A DNA stretch of 22,009 nt, from the IMG/VR virus record IMGVR_UViG_3300044846_001128, positions 1 through 22,009 of that record. One strand, given 5' to 3'. The notes under the pieces are model-generated. The model saw only the letters and a list, made by a program, of their open reading frames with translations. It had not been told where the DNA came from and made no database searches. Below, piece by piece: positions 13,343-20,633 of the stretch (position 1 is its first letter; every line of letters begins with the position of its first letter). The position numbers were made by a program, and so were the translations under genes. Source of the DNA: a virus.

Positions 13343-14333
13343 TTGGATATGTCTCCGTAAATTTTAATTTTAACCAATCTCTATTGTTTATCATTGCTAA
13401 TGCTTCTTTATCATCTTGATTTAACAGACCGTATTTTAATCCAAAAGCTGCTCCTTCGAGACAAAATTTTCCGTAGGGTTTATCTTTCCCTATGGTTTTC
13501 CATGCAATGATTCTAATATTGTCAGCCTCATCAACATTTCCATTCTTTATAGCTCCAGACATTAATTTAGTGCATTCTCTTACTGCACTTCGCCATGTAC
13601 TAAAAGGGTCGGCATTGAATGCAGTAATGTTGCTAATTTTAGAAATAACATTAACATCACCTAAAGATGTTGTCATGTCAATTGTATTCTCATTCGCATT
13701 TAATATTAGTTTTTTTGGAAACAGTTTTATTCCGCCATAGCCGTATTCCAAATCATTAATCGGATTTTTACTTTTCCAAATATAAATTTTATCTCTATCA
13801 AATAGCCCAGGTTGAAAATCAAACTTCCATCCGTCAACAATATAAGAATCACCGTCGACAACATAGAACATGTCAGTCTTGGCTAATTCTGCTGCTGCTT
13901 TATGAGCACGGTGTATTCCTTTTATTCCTTGTATTCTTTTTGCTCTAGGGGCAAATTCTAATAGACGTTTAAAGTTTTCGTCCGCGTTGGGTTCATCGTA
14001 GCTAATAAAGATAATATCAAAATAACAGGCAGTGTTTAAATCGTAATTTCTTTTAGACCAGCCAGACTGCGGGGTCCAATTTTTAGGAAATTTCTTTATG
14101 AACCAATGTAATTCATTGTTCCATGTGCTTTCCCAAACTATTACTTTTTTTGAATCAACATTAATATCGGCATAGTTTAATACCCAGTCATCGAATATAG
14201 GATTGACCATAACGACATCTTCTACTGAAGTATCTTGAACTTGGGAAGCTAGTTTATATAGTCGTTCGTCATAAGATTTTGGGTCTTCGTCCCATCTAAC
14301 CGTTGCAACATATTTTTTATCAATAATTTTCAT
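13329..14333 (-). CDS. Glycosyltransferase-like protein with DGD motif
   Basis: GT-A-like protein of 334 residues. IIFISYDEPNADENFKRLLE opens the nucleotide-binding fold, and MFYVVDGDSYIVDGWKF carries the metal-binding D160-G-D162. Between them lies RAKRIQGIKGIHRAHKAAAEL. The first ~100 residues are an extra N-terminal segment absent from the next gene. The C-terminal part has DPFSTWRSAVRECTKLMSGAI, matched in the paralogue at 14330-15262 (SPLQAWRAGFREGVKMSLDQ). Donor and acceptor sugars are unknown. It overlaps the upstream gene as ATGA and the downstream one by 14 bases. The assignment rests on motif and layout, not a search. Confidence 0.72.
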   Translation of the reverse strand: MKIIDKKYVATVRWDEDPKSYDERLYKLASQVQDTSVEDVVMVNPIFDDWVLNYADINVDSKKVIVWESTWNNELHWFIKKFPKNWTPQSGWSKRNYDLNTACYFDIIFISYDEPNADENFKRLLEFAPRAKRIQGIKGIHRAHKAAAELAKTDMFYVVDGDSYIVDGWKFDFQPGLFDRDKIYIWKSKNPINDLEYGYGGIKLFPKKLILNANENTIDMTTSLGDVNVISKISNITAFNADPFSTWRSAVRECTKLMSGAIKNGNVDEADNIRIIAWKTIGKDKPYGKFCLEGAAFGLKYGLLNQDDKEALAMINNRDWLKLKFTETYPNANI

Positions 14334-15262
14334 ATATCAATTATATCCCATGTAATTTCTTTTTCTGTTAATGCAGTGTGTGTTCTTGGGGGATTAGTCC
14401 ATACTTCTTTAAAAAAGAGGCTTTGTTTATTGTCTAGGTCTGCAACTGGCAATAATAATTTTGATCTAATTTTATTCCCTAGCTCAAAAATCCTTAATTT
14501 TAACAAATCATCACTACACCCTAGCACATTCTCTTGCCAATAACGATTAAGGTATTCAAAATCTCTTACTTGTATATAATCCCAATCAGTACAGTTAGTC
14601 ATATAACATCCTAATCTTGCACCGTAGATACTCCAAAGACCGTTTTCAATATCAGCACCTACACTACACCACATTAGTAGTCGTTGATAGTTACGTTTAC
14701 CTAATTGACGTTTTGGATTTATTAGTTCCTGTCGTTGACCCTGGTCCAACGACATCTTTACACCTTCTCGAAAGCCTGCTCGCCATGCCTGTAATGGACT
14801 AGCATTATTGTATACAACTGAATATGCTTCTGCCATTTGAGTATAATTGTCTTGCCAACAAAAGTCAACTTGATTGGTGTTGTTTTCTGCATCTTCGTGT
14901 GTTTTCATGTTGAGTACAAATTCTCTTGTCCAACATTTTAATCCACCATTGCCATAAACTAATCCGTTAATAATATTTTTGCCTGCCCAACTCAATTGGG
15001 TTTTGTCTTTCTTTGGAAGTTTGTCAAGATCAATCTCTAAATCAAAGAATTTTGGATCTACGATATTATCAGCGTCTACTGTTATAAAATATTCTGTATC
15101 TGATAAACGAGCACAGGTCTTATGTGCTGCATCACTGCCTTTAACTCCGTGAACACGTTTAGCCCAGGGTGCTTTGTTTACTAGGTCTGCATAGTTACGT
15201 TCGGCATTGGGCTCGTCATAACTTAAAAATATGCAGTCAACCTCAGCTAGATTTAATTTCAT
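14330..15262 (-). CDS. Glycosyltransferase-like protein with DAD motif (paralogue)
   Basis: 310-residue paralogue of the gene at 13329-14333, lacking its first ~100 residues. FLSYDEPNAERNYADLVNKA aligns with the paralogue's ISYDEPNADENFKRLLEFA, AKRVHGVKGSDAAHKTCARL with AKRIQGIKGIHRAHKAAAEL, and ITVDADNIVDPKFF with the DGD region; D63-A-D65 is the predicted metal site. The tail (LFFKEVWTNPPRTHTALTEK) is unique. Tandem duplication followed by divergence is the simplest origin. Starts inside the upstream gene (20-base overlap). Likely a nucleotide-sugar transferase; substrates unknown. Confidence 0.74.
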   Translation of the reverse strand: MKLNLAEVDCIFLSYDEPNAERNYADLVNKAPWAKRVHGVKGSDAAHKTCARLSDTEYFITVDADNIVDPKFFDLEIDLDKLPKKDKTQLSWAGKNIINGLVYGNGGLKCWTREFVLNMKTHEDAENNTNQVDFCWQDNYTQMAEAYSVVYNNASPLQAWRAGFREGVKMSLDQGQRQELINPKRQLGKRNYQRLLMWCSVGADIENGLWSIYGARLGCYMTNCTDWDYIQVRDFEYLNRYWQENVLGCSDDLLKLRIFELGNKIRSKLLLPVADLDNKQSLFFKEVWTNPPRTHTALTEKEITWDIIDI

Positions 15263-15788
15263 GGTTATAACTTTTAAATATTTTATTTGTGTAGAAACAA
15301 AAATTATTGTTTCCTAAATAATCAAACTTTGCTATTTGATTATTAAAATCTTCGTGAGTTAATGCCTTAGACCATAATATAAGATAAGGATCCTTATCTA
15401 AACAGGCTGCTAGATATAATTTTTTATGTTTAAAATTGCTGTCTTGCTGCCACCAATAAAACATTCTTTCGTCAATAGTAATCTGTACAGTCTTGTCTAA
15501 GATATTTTGCGTAATTACAACATCAGAGTCCTCTTTATTTTCGTTGATTAAATGCACTCTATCTTTTATTGATACCGTGGTAACATTAGTGGTTGTCTTG
15601 GGTTGTATAAATCCTGTATTTGGTGCTGCACCAACAATTACTTTATATCTTAATAATTTTTCTTTTCCAAGAAAAATATCCATGGCTAGTTGATCGTCAG
15701 TATTAATATAAGGATCTGTACGATTAGAATCTAGTATTCCAGACATACCTACTATGTTTCCGTTTTCTGAGTTATAGTAGACTATCAT
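15243..15788 (-). CDS. 181-residue protein of unknown function
   Basis: Not recognised. It begins MIVYYNSENGNIVGMSGILD and is beta-rich through the middle (YKVIVGAAPNTGFIQPKTTT, VSIKDRVHLINEN, KTVQITIDERMFYWWQQDS), ending KFDYLGNNNFCFYTNKIF. N-terminal strands of the type 'I-V-Y-Y-x-x-x-x-G-x-I-V' occur in small phage structural proteins, so a virion role is possible. It sits between two glycosyltransferase pairs and overlaps both neighbours, so it could equally be an acceptor or partner of the enzymes. No membrane segment, one Cys in the middle third (C129) and one near the end. Confidence 0.62.
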   Translation of the reverse strand: MIVYYNSENGNIVGMSGILDSNRTDPYINTDDQLAMDIFLGKEKLLRYKVIVGAAPNTGFIQPKTTTNVTTVSIKDRVHLINENKEDSDVVITQNILDKTVQITIDERMFYWWQQDSNFKHKKLYLAACLDKDPYLILWSKALTHEDFNNQIAKFDYLGNNNFCFYTNKIFKSYNHEIKSS

Positions 15789-16564
15789 AAGAAATCCTTC
15801 TGTACATAATGCAGTACTCCAGATTGCAGATAAGGACCTAGTTTAATACCTTGACTAGTATTGTATCTATTTAAAACAGTGTCCCAAGGCTCGCTAGGTG
15901 TTCGCCATCCTTGGCATCCGCCTTTCATATGTGTAAATGTTGGAAAGTCTGCTGATGTAGTTACTTCAGATTCAATGTCTAATATTTTAACAGCCATGGC
16001 CATGGCTAGATCAATGCTGGGAAATAGTTGTCGAGACTCTGGAGCATATCTAACACTCCATGCATTCCAATTTGTCACTATTGATGTTAATAGATTAAAG
16101 AATATTTTGTTCTGTTGAGTCTTTTTAAAATATGTAAATGCGGAATAAGTGTTAGGCATGTTATTTGCTGCAAAGGCTTTTCTATAAGGATTAACATTGA
16201 CCCAATCATCTCTGTATGTTTTTACTTTACTAGTAATTAACATATCGTATTTGCTCATCATATCCCACCAACCGCTTACATCGCTAAGGAATAACATGTC
16301 TGCATCTAATATCACAGTTTCATCGTATGGTGACAAATCATAGAACTGACAACGATTATGTATCTTCCATTTGTCATCTCCAGACATATCAGTTGGCAGC
16401 TCGATAAAATCATCTACAGCAGAATGTTCAGTGACATCAACATCACAGTCTACAATGATACTGATATTGTTTACCGTCGACTGCGTTTTCTTAATGCTTT
16501 TAGCCAAAGCAATAGCCATGTCTAGATAGTCACCTTGAGCCATTACTAGATATCCGCGACTCAT
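15785..16564 (-). CDS. GT8-like glycosyltransferase
   Basis: 259 residues with a GT8-like layout. RGYLVMAQGDYLDMAIALAK is the N-terminal strand and helix, DDKWKIHNRCQFYDLSPYDE leads to TVILDADMLFLSDV with D87-A-D89 binding the metal-nucleotide, and YSAFTYFKKTQQNKIFFNLL and FTHMKGGCQGW follow. The motif PYDET-(x)-x-(x)-D-x-D is shared with the next gene at 16564-17379, making the two a paralogous pair. The host-sugar donor is unknown. It starts ATGA-coupled within the long operon. Glycogenin/LPS-galactosyltransferase relatives are the nearest family by architecture. Confidence 0.74.
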   Translation of the reverse strand: MSRGYLVMAQGDYLDMAIALAKSIKKTQSTVNNISIIVDCDVDVTEHSAVDDFIELPTDMSGDDKWKIHNRCQFYDLSPYDETVILDADMLFLSDVSGWWDMMSKYDMLITSKVKTYRDDWVNVNPYRKAFAANNMPNTYSAFTYFKKTQQNKIFFNLLTSIVTNWNAWSVRYAPESRQLFPSIDLAMAMAVKILDIESEVTTSADFPTFTHMKGGCQGWRTPSEPWDTVLNRYNTSQGIKLGPYLQSGVLHYVQKDFL

Positions 16565-17379
16565 TATGCAACTCCTAATTTTATTCTATTAACCAAATCA
16601 AATTTGTTCATAACGTGTACGTCTAGTTCTTTAATCTTGCATAAGCCTTTCTTGGTTAAGAACTTAGTTGAATTCTCATTGAGTTCTAGGAGTCTATCTT
16701 CATAGTTACTATGATGTATATTCCAAGGAATAGTATCAATCCATTTGTTATTGGCTGTGCCACCAAGACTGTGTATCGCTACAGACCAAATAAAATCGTT
16801 TCTTACAGGACCGTCGTAAAGATCATACACATGCTTGAACCAATTGTAGTTTTCTTTTATATATCTACAATGATCAAAGAACAGTTTTGTAGTATCTGTC
16901 TTTTTAAAATAAAACACAGTGGCCCAGAAGAATTTAACTGACTTGTCATTTACCCAAGTAAACTCAAGATCCTTAACACCGTATAGATCAGTACTGTAAT
17001 CACAGGCTAATATGTCTGATTTGTGTCCCCATAGTTTGTTTAATTGGTTGCTTTGGATTACAACATCAGTATCTATTACTATAGTTTCATCATAAGGAGT
17101 TATATCCCATGCATCGATTCGATTTAAATTATGGAATGTTAACTGCCTATCAACGTATCTTTTAGTCTGTGTCGCTGAACTTTCTTCAAAAAAGATTTTA
17201 TCAAAACTCAAGGTCCAGTCAGGTATTAGATTATCAAGTTTATGTTTTGTTATTTGATCAGTGACTAGGCTAACAGACTTGTTCAAATATTTTTGTATTC
17301 TTCTAGCTGTCCATAGCGCCATCAGCCCATAGTCAACTTCTTCGTTATTATAGGCAAAGAGTAAAAATCCCTGTGTCAT
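16564..17379 (-). CDS. GT8-like glycosyltransferase (paralogue)
   Basis: 271-residue partner of the gene at 15785-16564. GFLLFAYNNEEVDYGLMALW is the N-terminal strand/helix; NLNRIDAWDITPYDETIVID leads to D103-T-D105; FFWATVFYFKKTDTTKLFFD matches the YFKKTxxxKxFF segment of the paralogue. The C-terminal part (RNDFIWSVAIHSLGGTANNK, then TIPWNIHHSNYED) resembles the acceptor side of GT8 enzymes. Donor and acceptor unknown. The start overlaps the stop of the 112-residue gene as ATGA. The pair may add two successive sugars (inference). Confidence 0.74.
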   Translation of the reverse strand: MTQGFLLFAYNNEEVDYGLMALWTARRIQKYLNKSVSLVTDQITKHKLDNLIPDWTLSFDKIFFEESSATQTKRYVDRQLTFHNLNRIDAWDITPYDETIVIDTDVVIQSNQLNKLWGHKSDILACDYSTDLYGVKDLEFTWVNDKSVKFFWATVFYFKKTDTTKLFFDHCRYIKENYNWFKHVYDLYDGPVRNDFIWSVAIHSLGGTANNKWIDTIPWNIHHSNYEDRLLELNENSTKFLTKKGLCKIKELDVHVMNKFDLVNRIKLGVA

Positions 17380-17714
17380 AGATCTGTAAGAGATTTAACA
17401 CTTCGTTGTGTACGTAACTTAGCGAACTCTTCTCCGTATTTTACCAGTGCCTGCTGATAAATTGATTGTGCTTCTGCTAAAAATGTCACAGGATTTTCAA
17501 TATGTGTTGGGTTGCCGTTGACATCAATAAACCAATTACTGTTTGAATCAAATGAACCTAACCACTCTTGAGTTATTTTAAATAGTCCGCCATTACTTGC
17601 TATCAACGTGTCTGATTCAAACTTTTCTTTGAGTAGTCTACGCTGTTGATTAATAGTAGTTTGGTATTGAGCAAAGCTCAGGGCAGATTCTAAATGTTGA
17701 TCGATGTTTTCCAT
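17376..17714 (-). CDS. 112-residue protein, possible tail-fibre-related accessory
   Basis: Unrecognised. Mostly helical with two long helices (NIDQHLESALSFAQYQTTIN, and at the end LAEAQSIYQQALVKYGEEFA) flanking a short beta part, LIASNGGLFKITQEWLGSFD and NWFIDVNGNPTHIENPV. Small helical proteins with such a central turn are common next to phage tail genes. It is first in the coupled island and lies 44 bases after the virion-type gene, with a perfect 10-base inverted repeat in that gap. No Shine-Dalgarno sequence is visible. A chaperone or connector for the neighbouring virion protein is a guess. Confidence 0.68.
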   Translation of the reverse strand: MENIDQHLESALSFAQYQTTINQQRRLLKEKFESDTLIASNGGLFKITQEWLGSFDSNSNWFIDVNGNPTHIENPVTFLAEAQSIYQQALVKYGEEFAKLRTQRSVKSLTDL

Positions 17715-17715
17715 A

Positions 17716-17739
17716 CTGTTAATTATCAGTAATTAACAG
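17716..17739. repeat. Perfect 10-base inverted repeat with 4-base loop
   Basis: Arms CTGTTAATTA (17716-17725) and TAATTAACAG (17730-17739) around TCAG. It ends one base before the ATG of the 112-residue gene and lies 19 bases after the virion-type gene stop. AT-rich with no U-run, so it is a poor intrinsic terminator. An operator, RNA-processing site or translation-control hairpin is possible. Confidence 0.75.
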
Positions 17740-17758
17740 GCTAAACTATTGATCTTGA

Positions 17759-18604
17759 TTACCAGTTAGATGTATTTGAAGGAGTCGGAGATGTCACTGT
17801 AATGGCAGATTGACTGAAGTATCGTGTGATACTGGCGGCGGCATCTGTATTAACATTTTCGTCCTGTGCCGGGCCGGTGCCTGTTTGATCACCAACGTCG
17901 GCATCATTAAGAATAACACTGATAGTTAATACTGTGGTGCTGGTTTTAGTTATGTTGATTTGGCAATAGTTTTCTAAGTATTGTGCAGCGTTACCATATT
18001 CAGTAACAGAAATATTTGTGCCAGCATCCCACTGTGTGTTGCCGTAGGTCTGTGTAGCAATGGCGTTTAAAATATTGTTAGCCCAATCTGTATCTTTAGC
18101 ACTGGGACTGCTTGCAGGGGCTGTGCCAGATACATCAACAACAAAATAACCGCCGGCATTGAAATAATAATTTGCAGAAGCAGCATCTGGCCAGGTAAAA
18201 GTATAGGTCCAAGTATGAGCACCATTCCAGGCCGCTGTTAGAGATGTACTTAGAGCGGCACTGCCTAGTTGTGTGGCTGCAAAGACAGTATTTTTATTAG
18301 TCTCGCAATAGTCTGCCGCTGTTTTGTAAGCGTTCCAGTCATCTTTATAAATTATACCGCCAGTGGCTAAGTCGTTGATAGCACTGTTTCCGCCTGTGAT
18401 ATGCGTGTAGGCTTTGTTGATATCGGCACGTAACAAATCCATTTGTGCTGCCGAGATAGTAGTACCTTGACTAACTGCTGAACTAGTTACCGCATTTCCA
18501 TAATAGGTGCTGACTACTCCGTCTATCACAGATTTGATAGCGTTGTAGTCTTGATAATATATTGTGTCGCCCGTTACTTTGGGGAATACGCCTGCTCCAG
18601 CCAT
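17759..18604 (-). CDS. Putative virion structural protein, Ser/Thr/Ala/Asn-rich
   Basis: 281 residues, low in charge and Cys, rich in Ala, Thr, Asn and Ser: the composition of tail, fibre or head-decoration proteins. MAGAGVFPKVTGDTIYYQDY opens it, followed by NAIKSVIDGVVSTYYGNA and a beta-rich C-terminal half (TWTYTFTWPDAASANYYFNA, INITKTSTTVLTISVILNDA, AITVTSPTPSN). The phrase GDTIYYQDYNAI recurs in diverged form as GGIIYKDDWNAY, suggesting two related N-terminal segments. Preceded by TAAATA and AGGA, as for late genes. The exact virion location is unknown. It is a plausible target of the glycosyltransferases on either side (inference). Confidence 0.75.
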   Translation of the reverse strand: MAGAGVFPKVTGDTIYYQDYNAIKSVIDGVVSTYYGNAVTSSAVSQGTTISAAQMDLLRADINKAYTHITGGNSAINDLATGGIIYKDDWNAYKTAADYCETNKNTVFAATQLGSAALSTSLTAAWNGAHTWTYTFTWPDAASANYYFNAGGYFVVDVSGTAPASSPSAKDTDWANNILNAIATQTYGNTQWDAGTNISVTEYGNAAQYLENYCQINITKTSTTVLTISVILNDADVGDQTGTGPAQDENVNTDAAASITRYFSQSAITVTSPTPSNTSNW

Positions 18605-18630
18605 TGTGAGTTCCTAAATTAACTATCAAC

Positions 18631-18638
18631 TATTTAGT
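18631..18638 (-). promoter_or_regulatory. Late-promoter-like ACTAAATA
   Basis: ACTAAATA on the minus strand keeps the TAAATA core of the T4 late consensus (6 of 8 matches). Predicted start is near 18625, giving a leader of about 20 bases with AGGA before the virion-type gene at 18604. Confidence 0.4.
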
Positions 18639-18645
18639 CAATCAA

Positions 18646-19455
18646 TTAGTCCTTGACCAGGTCGTGTCCGAAGGCAAACTGTCCTATATGGTTTAATTGT
18701 CTACTGAGTATATCGTCAACCCAGATTTCATGTCCTTGTTGGCGTGCAGACATGCAGAAATTAATGTCTTCTCCTAGATAATCATCAGCTTCTGGCTGAT
18801 AAGTTGTAGGGAACCAAGGTTTTGAGATACTGTCAAACACTGTCATTTCTGTCAGCATACAGCCCATACCAATACCTTCAACTTTGATCAATTCGTTTTC
18901 CACAGGCTGATTCTTACTGTGTTTGAGATAACTATCCCAACGTCCTAGTTCTGTGTAGGCCACAGTTTTATAAGGCAGTTGTCTAGTAACATAATTGCCT
19001 GCTACGATGGGTTTTTTATGTTCTAACAGTTTGTAGGCTGTGTAAAACGGAAAGCTCATGTCGCTGTCCAACCAAAGTATATGTGTGGCTGCAAGGCTAC
19101 GGGCAGACTCTACTAAACTTTCACGCTGATGACTTAGTACAGTGCTCATGTTATAAAATACACGAGTTTCTATACCTTTTTGCCAGTTATAGTTTAATAG
19201 GCTATGTAGATTATGTGAAAATATAGTGTGTATCATGTCTCTGCAAGGCACACAGATTGCCATTCTAATTTTACTGTAATCTAAAGGTTCTGAATCCTTC
19301 TTAAGTTCAATTAAAGGCTTTCTAGATTTCTTAGCGGGCTTTGCAGACTCAGCAACAATATTTTTTGACTCTTCTGCTGTGATCACTTTTTCAACAACTG
19401 GTGTTGGCTTTACTGCGGGTTTTTGCCCCCGTAGGGCGGAGTTCATTAGGCTCAT
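18646..19455 (-). CDS. GT2-like glycosyltransferase
   Basis: 269-residue nucleotide-sugar transferase with a GT-A fold. After a Lys/Pro/Val-rich disordered N-terminal extension (about residues 8-60), IRMAICVPCRDMIHTIFSHN opens the fold. ATHILWLDSDMSFPFYTAYK has D130-S-D132, and DDYLGEDINFCMSARQQGHE provides the E-D acceptor-side motif. A shorter, more charged relative of this kind is often found in phage genomes near structural genes. It overlaps the upstream gene as ATGA. This enzyme lies outside the AT-rich island and does not look closely related to the two pairs within it. Confidence 0.8.
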   Translation of the reverse strand: MSLMNSALRGQKPAVKPTPVVEKVITAEESKNIVAESAKPAKKSRKPLIELKKDSEPLDYSKIRMAICVPCRDMIHTIFSHNLHSLLNYNWQKGIETRVFYNMSTVLSHQRESLVESARSLAATHILWLDSDMSFPFYTAYKLLEHKKPIVAGNYVTRQLPYKTVAYTELGRWDSYLKHSKNQPVENELIKVEGIGMGCMLTEMTVFDSISKPWFPTTYQPEADDYLGEDINFCMSARQQGHEIWVDDILSRQLNHIGQFAFGHDLVKD

Positions 19456-19970
19456 CGTGGCTGTCCTTCAGGTAGTGAATCTGCATTATACCCTTGATCT
19501 TCTTCAACTTCACGTGTAACTGTGTTGATCACATGCATGATTGTTCCACAAGTTTCTGCAAATTTACGATATTGTGCTTCGGGCAACAGTACAGCACGAC
19601 CCATGACATCTTTACTGGCGCGGCCATGAGTTAATAGATCCACAGCACATTGACGACCTAGGTCTTCAGCCCAGAAGTCTGCTTCACCTTCCTCTAGTTT
19701 AGCTAGCTCTGAACGAATTTCTTCTTCAGTGTGTTGATTTAACCAAGCGTCAATACGACCACATTCAATTAGCATTTCTTGTTGATCTGTGCGATTGGTA
19801 TGGCTGGCCAGATTCATATCGTCTAGGGCATCTTGTAGCTCTCTACGACGATTGAGTAGGCTTAATATTGCACGAGGTTTGTGTATGCCAAAACTTTCAA
19901 TGATAAAGTTATCAAACTCCCATTGGCTTTGGCGTGTTGAAACGGTTTTTAAAATTTCACGAATATCCAC
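19452..19970 (-). CDS. 172-residue phage protein of unknown function
   Basis: Unrecognised, helical and acidic. It begins (M)DIREILKTVSTRQSQWEFDN and continues FIIESFGIHKPRAILSLLNR and RRELQDALDDMNLASHTNRT. GTG at 19968-19970 is the start, because AAGGAG lies seven bases upstream. Predicted coiled-coil propensity over the first half (RRRELQDALDDMNL; RSELAKLEEGEADFW). The GTTAAATA motif upstream and its place between small late genes and a glycosyltransferase suggest late expression. A structural or assembly role is a guess. Confidence 0.72.
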   Translation of the reverse strand: MDIREILKTVSTRQSQWEFDNFIIESFGIHKPRAILSLLNRRRELQDALDDMNLASHTNRTDQQEMLIECGRIDAWLNQHTEEEIRSELAKLEEGEADFWAEDLGRQCAVDLLTHGRASKDVMGRAVLLPEAQYRKFAETCGTIMHVINTVTREVEEDQGYNADSLPEGQPR

Positions 19971-19988
19971 GATAGAACTCCTTTGGAG

Positions 19989-19996
19989 TATTTAAC
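19989..19996 (-). promoter_or_regulatory. Late-promoter-like GTTAAATA
   Basis: GTTAAATA on the minus strand has the TAAATA core. Initiation six bases on (19983) would give a 13-base leader beginning at AAGGAG and leading to the GTG start at 19970. Confidence 0.45.
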
Positions 19997-20026
19997 TACC
20001 TAGATAATTGATTTTGCAGTTTTTGA

Positions 20027-20215
20027 TTAGTAAGTGTGGGGATATAAACGTCCACCAAAACTACTGCTCAAAGCAACAGTACTGCCTCCAAGTCCGTAGT
20101 AGGCACCACAGTTTGCTCTCAGCTGAGCTTGGGATCCTAGGCCATTATTACTAATAGCACGCCAGGTTCTACCTAGCTCTCTGTTGCTACCTGTTGCTGA
20201 GAAAAAACCTGCCAT
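20027..20215 (-). CDS. Small Gly/Ser-rich late protein, 62 residues
   Basis: Unrecognised. MAGFFSATGSNRELGRTWRA, then a Gly/Ser/Asn/Tyr-rich region with AYYGLGGSTVALSSSFGGRL and one Cys (C36). It resembles small virion accessory proteins by composition. The ATG at 20213-20215 has CGGAG seven bases upstream, and a minus-strand late-promoter-like motif (GATAAATA) gives an 18-base leader. A small decoration or tail protein is the most plausible role (inference). Confidence 0.68.
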   Translation of the reverse strand: MAGFFSATGSNRELGRTWRAISNNGLGSQAQLRANCGAYYGLGGSTVALSSSFGGRLYPHTY

Positions 20216-20236
20216 TTGTTACTCCGTTATCTAACG

Positions 20237-20257
20237 AATATTTATCTAATAAATATT
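20237..20257. promoter_or_regulatory. Back-to-back late-promoter-like motifs in a 9-base inverted repeat
   Basis: AATATTTAT (20237-20245), CTA, ATAAATATT (20249-20257) form a perfect inverted repeat that carries a TAAATA core on each strand (20239-20244 minus, 20250-20255 plus). The cores have the same TATTTA-N5-TAAATA spacing as at 3702-3718. Predicted plus start is 20261, exactly the A of an ATG; predicted minus start is 20233. Confidence 0.72.
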
Positions 20258-20260
20258 TGC

Positions 20261-20413
20261 ATGACCAAGAATCAATTACTACAACGACTGCGAGAGGATC
20301 TAGAAGAATTGGATCACGCTATGATGCATGAAGAATCTGAAGAATTGCAAATAGCACGTATGAATTTGCAGGGTCGTATTCAAGAGCTTGAACTTGAACT
20401 GTTAGAAAATTGA
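20261..20413 (+). CDS. Small coiled-coil protein, 50 residues
   Basis: Plus-strand gene of 50 residues (MTKNQLLQRLREDLEELDHA, ending IQELELELLEN) with heptad-like Leu spacing through nearly its whole length: a short coiled coil, likely a dimer. No Cys. There is no Shine-Dalgarno sequence; the ATG coincides with the predicted late transcription start, so the message would be leaderless. The frame is open upstream to 20216 but those codons precede the predicted start. Divergent from the 62-residue Gly/Ser-rich gene. Function unknown; oligomer-forming partner is a guess. Confidence 0.65.
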   Translation: MTKNQLLQRLREDLEELDHAMMHEESEELQIARMNLQGRIQELELELLEN

Positions 20414-20414
20414 C

Positions 20415-20633
20415 ATGATACCTCGTGATCGCTCAGACGGACAGCATTTTCTAGCACTGTATACGTTCAGCGATCAACCCTATGAGCCCAGTCTGCATTG
20501 GAATACCAATCGAGGGTGGGTTCAAGACCCGTTACATGTCGCACCCAAAAAGCACTACGAAAATGATCACAGGCCTAAGTCTCGGCCATTCATTCTGGAT
20601 ACTACGTTGACTTCTCCGGTGATGATCTCGTAG
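20415..20633 (+). CDS. Small plus-strand protein, 72 residues, unknown function
   Basis: Starts one base after the preceding stop (TGACATG), so it could be read by reinitiation. It begins MIPRDRSDGQHFLALYTFSD and continues with PYEPSLHWNTNRGWVQ, which looks like genuine protein sequence. The last 22 codons overlap, convergently, the 3' end of the HAD gene at 20567-21199, and that part is less protein-like. No domain recognised. It is kept because it fills an otherwise empty 150 bases in a very compact genome, but it could be spurious. Confidence 0.5.
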   Translation: MIPRDRSDGQHFLALYTFSDQPYEPSLHWNTNRGWVQDPLHVAPKKHYENDHRPKSRPFILDTTLTSPVMIS

